Positions 22,552 to 35,062 of a stretch of DNA of 64,000 bases are shown here, in pieces. How positions within the stretch are numbered: position 1 is the stretch's first letter; each line of letters opens with the position of its first letter. The DNA is from Ptychodera flava (taxonomy: Eukaryota > Hemichordata > Enteropneusta > Ptychoderidae). The position numbers were made by a program, and so were the translations under genes. The DNA lies in the NCBI RefSeq assembly GCF_041260155.1, contig NC_091930.1:3328907-3392906 (forward strand). Direction: 5' to 3'. The notes below the pieces were generated by a model. That model ran no database searches and was not told the DNA's origin. It saw only the letters and a program-made list of their open reading frames with translations.

Positions 22552-24727
22552 ATAACCTCTTCTTGCCATTAAGGCAAGTGAAAACATGAATTTGTACATC
22601 ACAGAATGAACACACGACTATTTATCTAGCATAGCATAGTACGGGACTTAATTGAATCGTTTGTACATTTTGCTCCCTCTAGAGGTTCAGTTCAATGATC
22701 AGTGATTGGTAAGTTTTTGTAGAACAACTCTTCAACAAATAAATTGAATGTGTTATGTATTTCATAATAAAAAAATGATTTCATAGCTTTAGGACATCAG
22801 ATCTTCCAAGTGAAAGATGAAATCGTTGGTTGAAATTGTGTACTTTTATGCATATGTTTGAAATTAACTTTTGACTAAGAGAATGTAATTTTCATATTCT
22901 TGAGTGGTGCTAGTATTTTCATTCTCGTGTTACCGATTACGGTTTTTATTATTATACACAGACCAGCATCCCAACATTACCAAATCAGAGAAAAAATGCT
23001 ATTTATTGCATTGTTTGTGTTTTACAAGTTTGAGTTTGCATGACTGGATAGTTTTATTCTCGAAGAATTTTAGAAGCACATTCTAATATGTAACGATTTC
23101 TATGTAATTCAACATTGTCCCTCGAACATCCTGCTGCTGCTTAAAGTGATTAAATCATGTTTCAATGTTATTTGAAATGACTAGCCTGTTAGTATATTAA
23201 GACTGTATACAAGGGAGCCTGCTGTAAGTGCTTAGGCGTGTTGAAATTTTCCACTTATTAATTTGTGAACTTGGTTTCCAGTCCAAGCCCAGGGATATAA
23301 GTTGATCGTTCTTGATGCGATGAATACAATGATTATCAATATGAATATTAGTAAATCTTTTACTCTTAAAGAAATCATTCACATTCACATGTTTCAGGTG
23401 TTACGATTGTAATTTTAAAGTAAAAGTATTACAGGAAATATGTACAATTTTGTTGAACTCTTAACGAACGTTCATTGGGATAGACAATTTCACACGGTAC
23501 AACGTGGAGGGTCTTTTCTTTTGCTTACAGAAGTATCATTACCGGTAGTTCTTTTATTAACTTAAGTACCGATGTGTTAATTAACATACAATGCCACTAC
23601 CGGTCAGTCAAATACGAACAAAAGATGTTTACTGACATTGACATTGATACTGGTACTCGATGGACATTAAGCTAAAACAATGAAGTGTGACACCGATATG
23701 GTTACGTCATTTTGGTCATCACTTAATTGACTTTGGTATAAAACAATAGCTCATACATACATAATCAAATTCTGGCTCCACAAATCTTGACCATGCAACG
23801 TTAGTAACTTTTATATTTAGAAGTCGGCATTTGTCAAAAGAACATTATAAATATTAAGAGGCGTTGGTTGGGATGCCAACTCAGCAGAATAATTATGTAT
23901 ATCTTTAAAACATTCTTCCAATCAAGTAATTGTGATTTCATTTCTTATCCAATCACTGTACTTGTCATACTTTTCAACAAATGCACGTAAACTCCTGTGA
24001 TGTATTTTACATGTTCAGGTTACTCCCTTAAAAATGTCTATTTAATGTGAAGTTTCATGTGTATAGGTAGATTTTAGATCTTCAGATTTGCAGAGTTTCC
24101 GATTTTCGGAGTATATCAGATTGGACTCTAGACTTTAGATTCAAGACTTTGTGGGGAGGCTTAGACTTTTGTCGGTCTAGGCTTCCCCTGGCCTCGGCAT
24201 GACTTTCTGATGTAAGAGCATGACTTTCTGGTCGGTCAAGCTGACAGCGTTTGCAATAAACATCATCCACTTCAACTTACGACGTCTCTGTGTAGTAGCA
24301 TCCTGTGTTACCTCTCAGCGAGTTAATTCCCTAGCTGAAGTTATCAACCGTTAAAACAGCCGGCAACACAGGTTATGTAGTGAAAAGGACATAACGAGAG
24401 ACAAACAGATATTTCGGCTTCAATATGGATGAAGAATTGTGAAACATGCTCATGTTTGAACAATACAGTTCCATTACAGAATAACCTTATAACGCCAAAA
24501 GATTATCCTGCGAAGGACCTTTCGATATATTAAGTTATTTTTCTGACTGTTGCTTTCTGTCATATTGTATCGCCAAAGTTGGGAAAGTGTAGACATTTTA
24601 TCTCGAAGCGTTCTTCACGTGGCCAAGGTGTGTGAAGGTTGGTTCAAGATCGTACTATAAGGAGATAGGAGATAGCGTCATACTTTTAATTAATTATTTA
24701 TAAACGTTGAATGAGAACAATCAAGAA
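22552..24727. other. 3' UTR then intergenic DNA
   Basis: The first 220 bases are the likely 3' UTR. Beyond it no ORF or repeat is recognised, only AT-rich sequence. Confidence 0.4.
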
Positions 24728-25055
24728 CAGGGTATTCTATGGTGTAATCTCGTTTAATCTTAAGAAACAATCAAATACACGCGGGAAATTTCCACGTGGT
24801 GACCATTGTATGAAGATGATAATTTTGTAGTTATGTAAGTTTAGAAATGTCTTTCACTTTGTAATGAATTTACACCAGATACATTCAGAGTGAGACCTAA
24901 GACGCTGAACGTTACGTTTGTCATCTCGTAATAAAGTTCAAAGTTGTGCTACAATCTACATCTTGGTGTGTCAGCTTCAGTTACTGAAAGCATTACGATC
25001 CAGACTGGTACCTCAACTCGTAATTCCCCTAACTACGAACGTGTCAAATTGGTGT
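24728..25055. repeat. Direct repeat of ~325 bp, copy 1
   Basis: Shares with 25403-25725 the blocks aatttccacgtggt, gatgataattttgt, gtgctacaatctacatcttg, gtgtcagcttcagt, actgaaagcattacgatcca and acctcaactcgtaat. In this copy the frame that is open in copy 2 (WRVTVAIS, then LGVSASVTESITIQTRTSTR) is interrupted, so any coding role is lost here. Confidence 0.75.
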
Positions 25056-25402
25056 GAGAATCCGGGTATACTGAAGCAGGACGAATATATGATTCTTAGA
25101 TCTGGTGGTGGTGTCAATGAGGGGCGTGTACGAGAGATGGCAGACCCGGCTGATAGATCACTGACCAGTAGCGCGATCGAATATATGGTGATATGTGACG
25201 GCGCATCGCAGATATACCTCAGCGGACATCAGACGTCCGAGGTAGGCAGTGTGACATTATTAGTGTTGGTGCTAACGTCATGTCTCGAAGACACACTGGG
25301 CGAGAGAGAGGTTGTCTACAGAAACGGCTGAAGAAGTTTGAAATGTTTGTGAGTCTAGAACAAGTACAACCATCCAATGTCAACGATATCATAAGTCGAA
25401 AT

Positions 25403-25725
25403 CGGGATATTCCATGCAGTGATCTTGTTTATTCTTAGGAAACAAAGACAGGTTGGAAAATTTCCACGTGGTAACCGTTGTATAATGATGATAATTTTGT
25501 TGTTATGTAAGATTAAAAACGTATATAACTTTGTGACAGCATGTACACAAGGGACAGATGCACGATCAGAATGGGAGACCTGGCGTGTTACGGTTGCCAT
25601 CTCGAATAAAGATCTAAGGTTGTGCTACAATCTACATCTTGGTGTGTCAGCTTCAGTCACTGAAAGCATTACGATCCAGACTCGTACCTCAACTCGTAAT
25701 CCCCTGACTACGAGCGTGACAGAGT
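25403..25725. repeat. Direct repeat of ~325 bp, copy 2
   Basis: Second copy of the block at 24728-25055, about 675 bp downstream. The plus frame gives RSEWETWRVTVAISNKDLR, then LHLGVSASVTESITIQ, with a beta-strand-like pattern, but no known domain or good splice sites could be assigned. It may be an old duplicated exon or part of an unclassified transposon. Confidence 0.7.
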
Positions 25726-25802
25726 GTTGTCTTAGTTTATTGTTGTATGATGGGGTACGCGTACATGTTGTTTTGTTGTTTCTCTCCTCAGTCGGCAAGT
25801 AA

Positions 25803-26727
25803 TGACTGTACTTGAGATCCGTAAGTGAATGCACTTGTCCTGTTTGAATTGAGTTTTGGATATGTAGCGATATTGAGGTTTATCGCATTTATTTTGGTGT
25901 TTATTTGTAAAATTTCTTGATTATATTTTTGTGTCGATGTTTTGCTTTTGTTGTTTTCTTTTCAAGATTTTTGGAAATAGAGCCTCGCAAATTGTACATA
26001 GGTTGCTATTGCTGCAATCAAGTGATACCTATCTGTTGTTGCTATGGTTATTCCTAAGCCTTTGACCATGACATCAGAATACACCTAACAGATTTACGTC
26101 ATCCTTATCAACATCCGCCACCTTACAGTTATCAACAAATCACTCATCTTGCAGACAAATTAAACAATATAAATGTTGTAATTTTTTGCTGATTTCATTT
26201 TATTTTTGTAGGTAGAGAAGCTGCACTTTGAGTTTGTAATTCCATGTATTTCATGTACGTTTATTAGTCTTTCTGTAAATATCTTAAATGCGTTAATGTC
26301 AGTCAGCAATTTTCAATATAAAAGAATTTATCATGACACTTCGTGCTAACTTGTAAAATATGTGATTTACGTGTGAAAATATATGTCAAGTGCAAATGTC
26401 ACTTGTTGATCAGAGTAACCTCCATAATCCTCTTACATACTAGAACAAAGGCGATCCCAGGGATAAACCGTACATAAAAGGGTACGTATCATGGCACACG
26501 TGGTAGTATCACCTGGTCAAATCGGCACAAATTGTCATTTTACAGTTTAACTCATTCGGCAGATAATTTAAGATGCCTGGGCCATGACCATTGAAACGCC
26601 AGAACTGTTGCATCTCGGCCCGATTCAAAATACAGTTTTTGAAGTTTCTCCGACTTATAAGAGGACGCCTGGTAGCATTTTATAGGAGGTCAAATGAAGC
26701 CTCCAATTATTTGTAAGTGACGAAATA
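25803..26727. other. Intergenic, nothing recognised
   Basis: AT-rich with short ORFs and no repeat or domain that I recognise. Confidence 0.4.
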
Positions 26728-26731
26728 TTAA

Positions 26732-27650
26732 AGAGGCACTCCCATTTGTTAACATTTTTAAAACACATTTTTTTAATGCCAACGGTCGATATTTGACCTG
26801 GCGACTCCGCGCGGATCGCGAGATATCGATAAAACCATGTCATTTCCCGAGCTTATTTTTCACATCCCGAAGTTTTACGATCGTTTCTGGTTATGACCAG
26901 AAATCCCCCGAAAGTGTGTTGTTGTGCTGATTGACGATATTCTAAGGAGTCCAAAAACGTTCGAATGACGCAATTAATTTACCTCCTACTGCGATGACTT
27001 TATATACATCATTATCAATGCCCTTACCTCTGGTAATTCTTTTTTAAAACTTCTCCTTAGTTTTTTTCGTTTTCATTATTTTCGATCAGTTGTATTAATT
27101 TTTTAAACAATACCACATAGATATCAGTTTTTACATGTAAAATATTAGTTGCCTCTGATGACTACATTTTGTCGTCTGCCACACAGTTACGCGTGGTTCG
27201 ATACATAGCGGCCGCTGGGTGTTGTATGCGCGCATACCAGGCGGCGGCCGCTATGCATACTATGTATCAACCGCACCTATCTGTGCTCGTCACCTATGCG
27301 AATTCTGGTTGAATCTGCAAACTTTGTTTTTCGGGGTTTTTTGCCGAGTCAGTAGGACTCGGCTTTCTCCCGAGGGACATGACCGCTCACCGACGCGAGT
27401 GGTACTGCTGTGGCGTACAGCAGCGTCAGCGTAGACTCGTACTCCATAGCTTAGTTGACAATGGCCCTAGTGCCGAACGTTCTATGTTCGGAAGCTGAAT
27501 TCAGGTGGGCCACCGGAATTCAAACTTTAACTTTTTTGAGGACATGTTATTATCGATATCTCGCGATCCGCGCGCAGTCGCCATGTCAAATATCGACCGT
27601 TGGCATTAAAAAATGTGTTTTTAAAAATGTTACCAAGTGGGAGTGCCTCT
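26732..27650. mobile_element. TTAA-flanked DNA transposon, non-autonomous (919 bp)
   Basis: Both ends are flanked by TTAA (26728-26731 and 27651-27654). The left end AGAGGCACTCCCATTTG matches the inverted right end, and the match runs for about 110 bp at roughly 90% identity (including 'aatgccaacggtcgatattt' and 'ggatcgcgagatatcgat'). Inside, 27195-27265 forms a second hairpin (gatacatagcggccgc ... gcggccgctatg). No transposase is encoded. The TTAA target duplication suggests the piggyBac superfamily, although the termini do not begin with the usual CCY. Confidence 0.8.
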
Positions 27651-27654
27651 TTAA

Positions 27655-29248
27655 GTAGGTTATGTCAATATTTTTTCGAATGCTCAGTTTACGAATAAAG
27701 GTCTCTGCACATTTAGGTAGAGAGAGCTATAACGCAATGGGCTTTCATTGGAGGTACGTCATCGGTCTCGGGAATTGGAATAACTGTATCAATATTAAAG
27801 ATGTACTTCTGGACACACTTTAAGAGCGAAATTATAATTTTCTGTTAAAATGGGATTGTCGCCTTACCTTTTCAAAATCGTACCAGAAACAGAATGGCAT
27901 TGTTACAACGCATGATTACCCCGACCTAACTTGCAGTTTCTTTTTAGTTGAATTATTTCTGGTAAGTGTCAGCAAGCGGCAACATGCCGAGGACAGAGCG
28001 TGTTTACATTTGTTTCGACTTTGGATTTAGCTGACGGAGTGTTGTGCTTCTAGCATTCGTCGCAGAAAGTAGTCCAAGTCTGATAACTGACACAAGACAT
28101 ATCACATGGTGACACATGCCGTAAATAGGAATTACAAGTAATTTTAAGAAATGAACATCTGTTCGTTCAAATTGTTCTACTTTCTTAAGGCATTAACTTA
28201 CTCTTTCATTGAAAGCCGACGGATCCGCATTCTTCTGTCGCTGACTGGCAGCCGTCGTACTTCGGGTGAGCCATGCCATTGTTCGTCGGAATGACCGCAC
28301 TGACTGCCGGTAAAATGCGTCGATACGTTGGTATTTAACTCGATCCTGTTAGACATTTCCGTTCACTTTTAGGTTACCTGACAACGACACCATTTTGTGT
28401 CAAATAAATCAACGTGAATGATTATAGCAGCCATTAATCACGGAAAACAGATTTAGCGCGTGCCCCTCTGTGTATGTGTGTCTCTGTCTGTGTGGGGAGA
28501 CAGAGACAGAGACAGACAGAGAGACAGACAGAGATAGCCAGAGACAGAGAGACGGAGGCAGACAGTCCTTAATAAGCTTGAATACCAAAATTGATTCAGA
28601 GTAATTTGTAGGGAGACAACATACATCCATGTACTGTGTTATAATGTTAGTTGTACTGTACTAGTAGTATGCCAGCTTGCCATGTGAGGGCGGTCTTCCT
28701 TGATCTCGGGTAAGGGTGAGGCCACGCGTGGTAGATAGCACGTCACACACAAAACGCGACGACCTTTACTCAATAACATTTGTACCTTGAACGAGATATC
28801 TCTATCTCGATTCAGACTGCAATGTTGTATTGTTGTTGCAGGGCGTTCTTCGTTTGCCTTCAGTACAGTCATTTTGTGTCTGCTTCTCTCTGACGCTACA
28901 CGATTTTTTTCACGTGAATCCATTTGGCTAAAAAATAGTAGGCATATATCCTGTAAAGAATCAACGTGGAGTTTTTTCTTTTTTATACATAGTAATCGTG
29001 TTTAAATGTGTATTTTCGTGTATACACGAGTTCTGACATAAAACAGAAAGATATCAAACAGAGCAGGAATGCTTATACCCCAAAGGTAATTCTGACAGAC
29101 GATGTATAGCTCGATAATCACAACTGTAAATTGTTCATGTGTTTGATCCCACAAACATCAACGGTTCATTTTTTTCGGGTAAACGCGAAGCAAAGGTTGT
29201 TGCGGCTTACACAGATCCCCGCGCAAACATGAAACATGCTTTCTTTGC
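27655..29248. other. Intergenic; (GACA)n tract at 28490-28560
   Basis: No supported gene. A GACA/GAGA microsatellite lies at about 28490-28560; it creates the Leu/Ser/Val-rich minus-strand ORF there, which is not a gene. Confidence 0.4.
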
Positions 29249-29605
29249 TTAAGGACGAACGCGCCTCGGGGACAGATATTTGGACACTCAAATTTCTACG
29301 ATTCTTTTCTGATCTACCACTTGTGGATGGCTTATTTAAAAGCTCTTGGAGAAAGAAAAAAATTCACTGTCTTAGTTTTTCGAAAATCCAAACTTTCATT
29401 TTTCCCAAAGATTGAATATATGGATGGTGGCCATTTTAAATTTCAGATATCTCAAAAATGTTAGGTAATTTGTTTCTCTAGTTTGAAACTTTGCACGATG
29501 AACCCCGAATTGTATTGATTTTGTAAGAGAATGGTTGAAAGTTTCATTGAAGAAAATTTGAGAAAAAGTTTAAATCTTTCACTTTCGAGGTGCATACTAC
29601 CTTAA
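29249..29605. mobile_element. Probable TTAA MITE (~350 bp)
   Basis: Left end TTAAGGACGAACGCGCCTCG and right end, reverse-complemented, TTAAGGTAGTATGCACCTCG form an imperfect 20-bp inverted repeat beginning with TTAA. The interior is AT-rich and non-coding. Confidence 0.5.
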
Positions 29606-31540
29606 AACCCAGATATATTTTTCATTAGTGTAAACAAAAAGAAAATAAACAAACAAACCAAATACATGGGTAAGAAATATGAGGTGTCCTTGGTCATAGA
29701 AACACAAAAGACATTCTGTTTCGTGCTGTAGCCGTAAGGTCCCTGACATGGCTACCAACTCGATGCCTGAACACGATAAATACGCCTTTGCAAGTGTGCA
29801 GGCCTGCCCTCCTCGTAAATTGTAAAAGAGAGGGAGTCCATAAATGATGTACGATGTCTCCGCCCCTCTTATAGCGACCACTTTGCGGACTAAGCTTATA
29901 GGTTATCAATTGAAGCGCACAAAGAGTGGCATTGTAGGAGGCAGCGTGGCATCGACGGAGAGATTCACAGCGTTTGATCTTGGGCTCCCGTGTCTTGCCG
30001 TTTGCGCGTTAGTTGAGGTTGAGTGGTTTGTCGGGACTTCTACTCTTGGTTAGAAATTGACACTTATATTGACTGTTCGATTGAAAATGTCGGATTTTCC
30101 TTCGTTTGCAAACTAATATCAGGGGAGAACCATTCGATTTCAAGTAGAGAGGCTGGAGGATTTGGGGGGAAAAATTGTCGACGCGTGAGGTAGAAAAAAT
30201 GATCCAGTAATGTTTTCATGTCCAGTAATGACAGAAAATAGAAAAAAATTGCTGCCACAATGGCGCGAAAAAAATGCTGCCATGCCCATTTCCTCCCGCC
30301 CCTCGAAATAAAATGGTTCTCCCTAATGAAGACTGTCACTGTGGAACGTGTAGACATTCATTTCACCGGTGCCGCCTGAGATCTTAAAGCGTGATCCAAT
30401 TTGTTGCGTAGATTGATATAAAACTTGGGCCCTCAACTATCGGCGAAATTGACAAATACGATGGCAGCTGCTGATATGTTACACAGGGGTCACAATCCCG
30501 TTCAATACATCCCGATACTTTTCTCTGTAAAACTTATTACATACATCTAAACAAACTTTGTAATGTTTGCAACGACACTCAGTGTCGGTAAGTGCAATTT
30601 GCCCACTGCAGAGTTAAGCATACAAAATATTTATGGTTTTTTTTTGGTCAACTGGAAACATGAATTGTAGCACAGTATTTCCATCTACTTCGCCGCGACT
30701 CGAAGATGCCAAGGCTTAAAATAGGCAAGTCTGAGACCATTAACTCTATTTCGATGACATCCGCAGGGTATATGTACAAGCAAGCATGGCATGGGAAGAC
30801 AGGCAACTGACTAGTCCCATGCGGCGGTGCTTAGAGTCGGCGCTATTAGGGTCCTGACCCCATGACGGATTCAGTGCAAATAGCAAATAGGAGGAACCGA
30901 CGGAGTGAATGGTCACCAGAACAATAGCTGATTGTTCTCAGGCGTTCGGTCCCCACTTCACTGTAGGCGCGAAGGCCATGGCACTTTTTTGTTGAAATCC
31001 CAGCCTCCACTTATCTGATAAGGTCGTTAAAATGTCACCATATGTTACCAATGTATCCCGGTTTCGTGAGTGATGTTGTGTTATCGGCTCGTAATCTTTT
31101 TGTAAACTGAACACTCCATTCTGCGAGTCAAGGTATCGAATTTACGACGCAGGGCAGGCCAATCCATTTTGCAAGAGATCCATGACCTCTTCCCGCCCCG
31201 TCCCCGCTCTGCAGACGACAGTTTTACACTTGTTGCAACATGATGAATGTGGGTCGCGCACCGTTGGCAGACGAGTTTATGCCCACATGTTGTAGATATT
31301 CACAGCGTCCCCACTGATAAGGAAGCAGTAACGATAACAACTGCAGAATTCACAGATGCTAACCTCGATGATTTTAAAAGTCGTTTTTGGTTGAAAGTTA
31401 AAAGGACGCACGGGCCTGGACCTTGCAAAATATGGCGCAGCACACACTGTGAATATACACGATTCAATAAAAAGCAAAAAAGAGACAAGGCTGGACTCAT
31501 TAAATGCATGAATATAAGTGAATACTAACAAACAAATAAA
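29606..31540. other. Intergenic, nothing recognised
   Basis: Short ORFs only; no repeat or domain recognised. Confidence 0.35.
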
Positions 31541-31542
31541 TA

Positions 31543-31597
<55 letters not shown>

Positions 31598-31666
31598 ATA
31601 TATATATATATGATCATATATATAAGATCAAAGCAGTATTATATATTCATATATGATCAAAAGCAG

Positions 31667-31746
<80 letters not shown>
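31541..31746. repeat. (TA)n microsatellite
   Basis: Long TA runs interrupted by the twice-repeated phrase 'atgatca(ta)n... aaagcagtattatata'. The plus-strand ORF across it (Ile-Tyr repeats) is an artefact. Confidence 0.9.
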
Positions 31747-31748
<2 letters not shown>

Positions 31749-33590
31749 CAAAAAGTAGTTGTGACGTTACATTTTCTACCACTTTCCGCGCAACTGGAGT
31801 CACGACTGTATCAAGTCGTCGACAGCAAGAGCCATCGATAATAGATAGGAGCTTTATAAATAGAAATGCATCGATAAACTTTGTAAGCCAACAGATAGGC
31901 AGAGGACTGTGCCATCGGTCTCCTCAAATCAATGACTCGGGGGTGTTGACCTCCACCCCCTTCCCAAGGCGATAAACGCAATGCAGCTTCAGTGCGTGGC
32001 CCGCGCCAACCATATGGTTCACCTACCAGCGTAGTAAAACGTTCACTGATTTAGTACATACGCGCTTATTTTTCAAGATGAAAGAGTCCCGAACAAAAAA
32101 GAACTTTACGCTTGACGGTTTATTTTATCCCCCTGACGAGGTACACCGGGTCAAAATGGCAGCCATAGAAAATCCCAGTACGGCGTCCTCTTTGTATCGC
32201 TGGATGGTTGAAGATTAGCATATGAATAAAGTTAAAATCTCCCTAAACCCGACTGTATTTATATTTCTTCAGCAAAACGAAAATATAAGGTACAGTGAAT
32301 AAAAAAACACTGGGAACAATGTGTCCTTTGTCGTCGGAGAGATTTGGTGTTTGTCGTGGTGGTTTTATTGGGTACTCCATTTGACAGATGACTTGTGAAC
32401 ACGTCATTGCAGTACCGGTATTCGAATGGTTCACACAATACTCGTTGAGTGGACGACTTAATTTCTGTGTGAATTGGCCAGAACCTCTCACAAGGAGAAC
32501 CCCGATGCAGGTCTGGCTGAATGATCTGATTGACAGCATATACATACATTTCTTTTCAATTTTGTTGAATCTGGTACCTGCATGGTTTCATGAAGGGTCA
32601 TGTTTGCATAATGGGACAGCGACATGATTGTATTTGTCCGGTGGATAAACATTTTATCTAGAAATTTTGCTTCAACTTTCGACAAACATGCCGATACTGA
32701 GATGTAAAATTGTGACAGACGTGACTTTAATGTATGATATCTTAAATTCTCCAACATACTGAGTTTAATTTTGTTTATAATGTGTTTCTGCCCATAACAA
32801 CACCGATATTACTTTCAGTGAAAAAACCCCAACTTACAACAACAATTGAATATAAAATAGTCGCATTTTCAAAATAATCGAAAACCTGTGGATGATAATT
32901 CTCTCTGGCATTTCACTGGTTATTTGAGGCACTGAAAAGTGCATGTACATCACGTATATCTATGTCTAACACTTTAGGAGTATTAGGACAATAGGTAACT
33001 TGCAAATATTTGGTACACGTCTTTTGAGGCTCTGCCAAGACTGGCTGATGTCTCAATTCAAAACATATAAAGGTTCTTTTAGATGTTACAACAATAGTAC
33101 CAGATACCATTTGTACACCCAAATTCAGTGAAATGGTCCCTTATTCAACTTTTTACAAACAACATGGATATTTTTTTTAATATGGGACAGTTTGATGGTG
33201 GAGTTAAATACAACAACAAAATCATAAAAGTATAACATAACACTTTATCACCGACACCAAAATATGAGCTTCAGTCTGGTTAATAGTGATATCCCTTTGT
33301 AAAGACAAACTGAAAACACAATCTTTTACTATAAGATTAATATTGATAATGGAATTGCTGTTTGGTTAAATATATAATTTAGAATATAGAAATATTTTGA
33401 TTCTGTGTCGAGAACCGATTTCTTTAGAAACAAAGCAATAATTATACAGCATACTTGCTGTATTAGGCAATTCAATTCATATGCTATCTCAGCTGACCTG
33501 TTCAAAGGTCAATTATTATTATGATTGTTATTATTGTTGTTGTTATTGTTGTTAATATTGTTGCTGTTGCTACTGCTGCTACTGTTGAAG
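31747..33590. other. Intergenic, nothing recognised
   Basis: No supported gene. A trinucleotide-like ATT/GTT tract is present at about 33510-33590. Confidence 0.35.
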
Positions 33591-33732
33591 CAATAATTTA
33601 CTCCCTCCTGGCCGATAATGGACGAAAGCAAACTTTGCATTCCGTAATGAACGAGGCAACTTGAAGCCGAGTACATTATGGAGTGCAAAGTTCGCTTGAG
33701 ATAAATATTGTCAAGGAGGTGTTACATTATTG
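33591..33732. mobile_element. Foldback MITE-like hairpin (142 bp)
   Basis: Left arm caataatttactccctcctgg and right arm (reverse-complemented) caataatgtaacacctccttg pair. Further in, gcaaactttgcattccgtaatg pairs with the complement of cattatggagtgcaaagttcg. The two arms meet with only a short loop. Confidence 0.6.
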
Positions 33733-34394
33733 CTATCATTTTATGAATTTGTAGACGTAGAAAATCTCTTGGGGCACAATGCTTGATAACTGGATACATT
33801 ATCAGTAATGATCTCAGGGTAAGATGTCTCAAAATTCACTGGTATTGAAAAAAATATTGTGTACTTTGGTATTAAGCAAAATCTTCGTCTAGTGCATTTT
33901 CTTGCATTATGAAATACAGCATATCTGCGCAGGTCACATGAAGAGATAAGCGTCTTGTCAAGCCGAGATAAATAATGTTTCCGATAACCTGACCTACCCT
34001 ATTTGACCTTCAGACCCTTAACATTTGATTTGGAAAATAGGGAAAATTGTGCAGTATGGAAGGGTAATTCGTCCAAGATTTGTGCTTTTTGAGGGTTCGA
34101 AGACCTTACAAGGTTATACAAAAGTGTTTCTAAACCCACCTACCCTGTAAATAGAAGCGATATTTCTTCTTTTTTGCCCCTTGTGATAGAGGACAGACCT
34201 TGACAACAAAGACTTCATAAAACACACTTGTTGACAATTTTAATGTACATTATTTTTAAATTGTCGAGCTTCGTGGGATTCGTCAAACAACGAACTGATC
34301 GTTTTGACACAATAAATACTTTAGAGTCGGCAGAATATAAAACATGCCTGTAGGAATGAACTGATTATATGAAACTTGTGCGAGTTGGGTCATT

Positions 34395-34401
34395 TTATTT
34401 A

Positions 34402-34474
<73 letters not shown>

Positions 34475-34475
34475 A
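34395..34475. repeat. (TTA)n/(TTG)n microsatellite
   Basis: About 15 ATT units followed by about 9 GTT units. Poly-Asn and poly-Leu ORFs over it are artefacts. Confidence 0.9.
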
Positions 34476-34885
34476 CTGTCTTTGGTCACTGTTGTTGATA
34501 CTGTCGTTTGTTGTGCTGCTGTTTTCACAGGCATTGTGTTATTCTACAATGTGCGTTCCTGCTCTTCTTTTAGAGCAATTCTGGTCAATACAACAGAGAT
34601 ATTAAATGCCGGCTACTTGCAGCATGTGAAAGAAATTGAACAAAATATCTTCCAAACACATGTAACCATAAATAAACCCTTGCTGCATACACACACCTTT
34701 ATCTAGTTGTGATGTGTTGCAATATATACACTATGTAAATAGAATATGATATTTAGTATATGTTATATCTCAAGAATGTTTCTTCTTTGTATTATTGTAA
34801 TACAATGTGAGAGCCCTGAACCGGCCATATAGATACATAACGCAGCTGCACAAAGTGCTGCCTGTGACATAAAGGGGTTTAAAAG

Positions 34886-35062
34886 CTACAATATTGTGCA
34901 TAATTTACGGCGCCTTGTTCTATCTTCCGTGCAGCTAGTCACGTGGGATTGGAAGGCGTTGAAATCCAGAAATGAAACTCTGCACCGTTCACACTCGTGC
35001 CAAAAAGCGAAGTCATCCTCGCCCGTGTTGTCCAAGTTCACCGCTACGTTTCCTGCGAGAGG
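34886..35062 (-). CDS. Out-of-frame 3' end of the RING/C2HC gene: last finger and CaaX tail
   Basis: Directly after the C-terminus of the gene at 35044-36288, a different minus frame reads GNVAVNLDNTGEDD, then a seventh finger (CERCRVSFLDFNAFQSHVTSC), then a basic tail TRRRKLCTIL and a stop at 34886-34888. CTIL fits a CaaX box (terminal Leu: geranylgeranyl type), and the paralogues also end in finger, basic residues and CaaX. This is therefore the true C-terminus of the protein, separated from it by a one-base frame difference somewhere between about 35044 and 35066. The shift could be a real mutation, an allele, or an assembly error; no intron of sensible length fits. Confidence 0.7.
   Translation of the reverse strand, partial: PLAGNVAVNLDNTGEDDFAFWHECERCRVSFLDFNAFQSHVTSCTEDRTRRRKLCTIL

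Noticed and set aside
31610..31975. Tyr-Ile repeat protein
   Set aside because: Translation of a (TA)n microsatellite.
34283..34605. Poly-Asn and poly-Leu/Tyr ORFs
   Set aside because: Translation of trinucleotide repeats.
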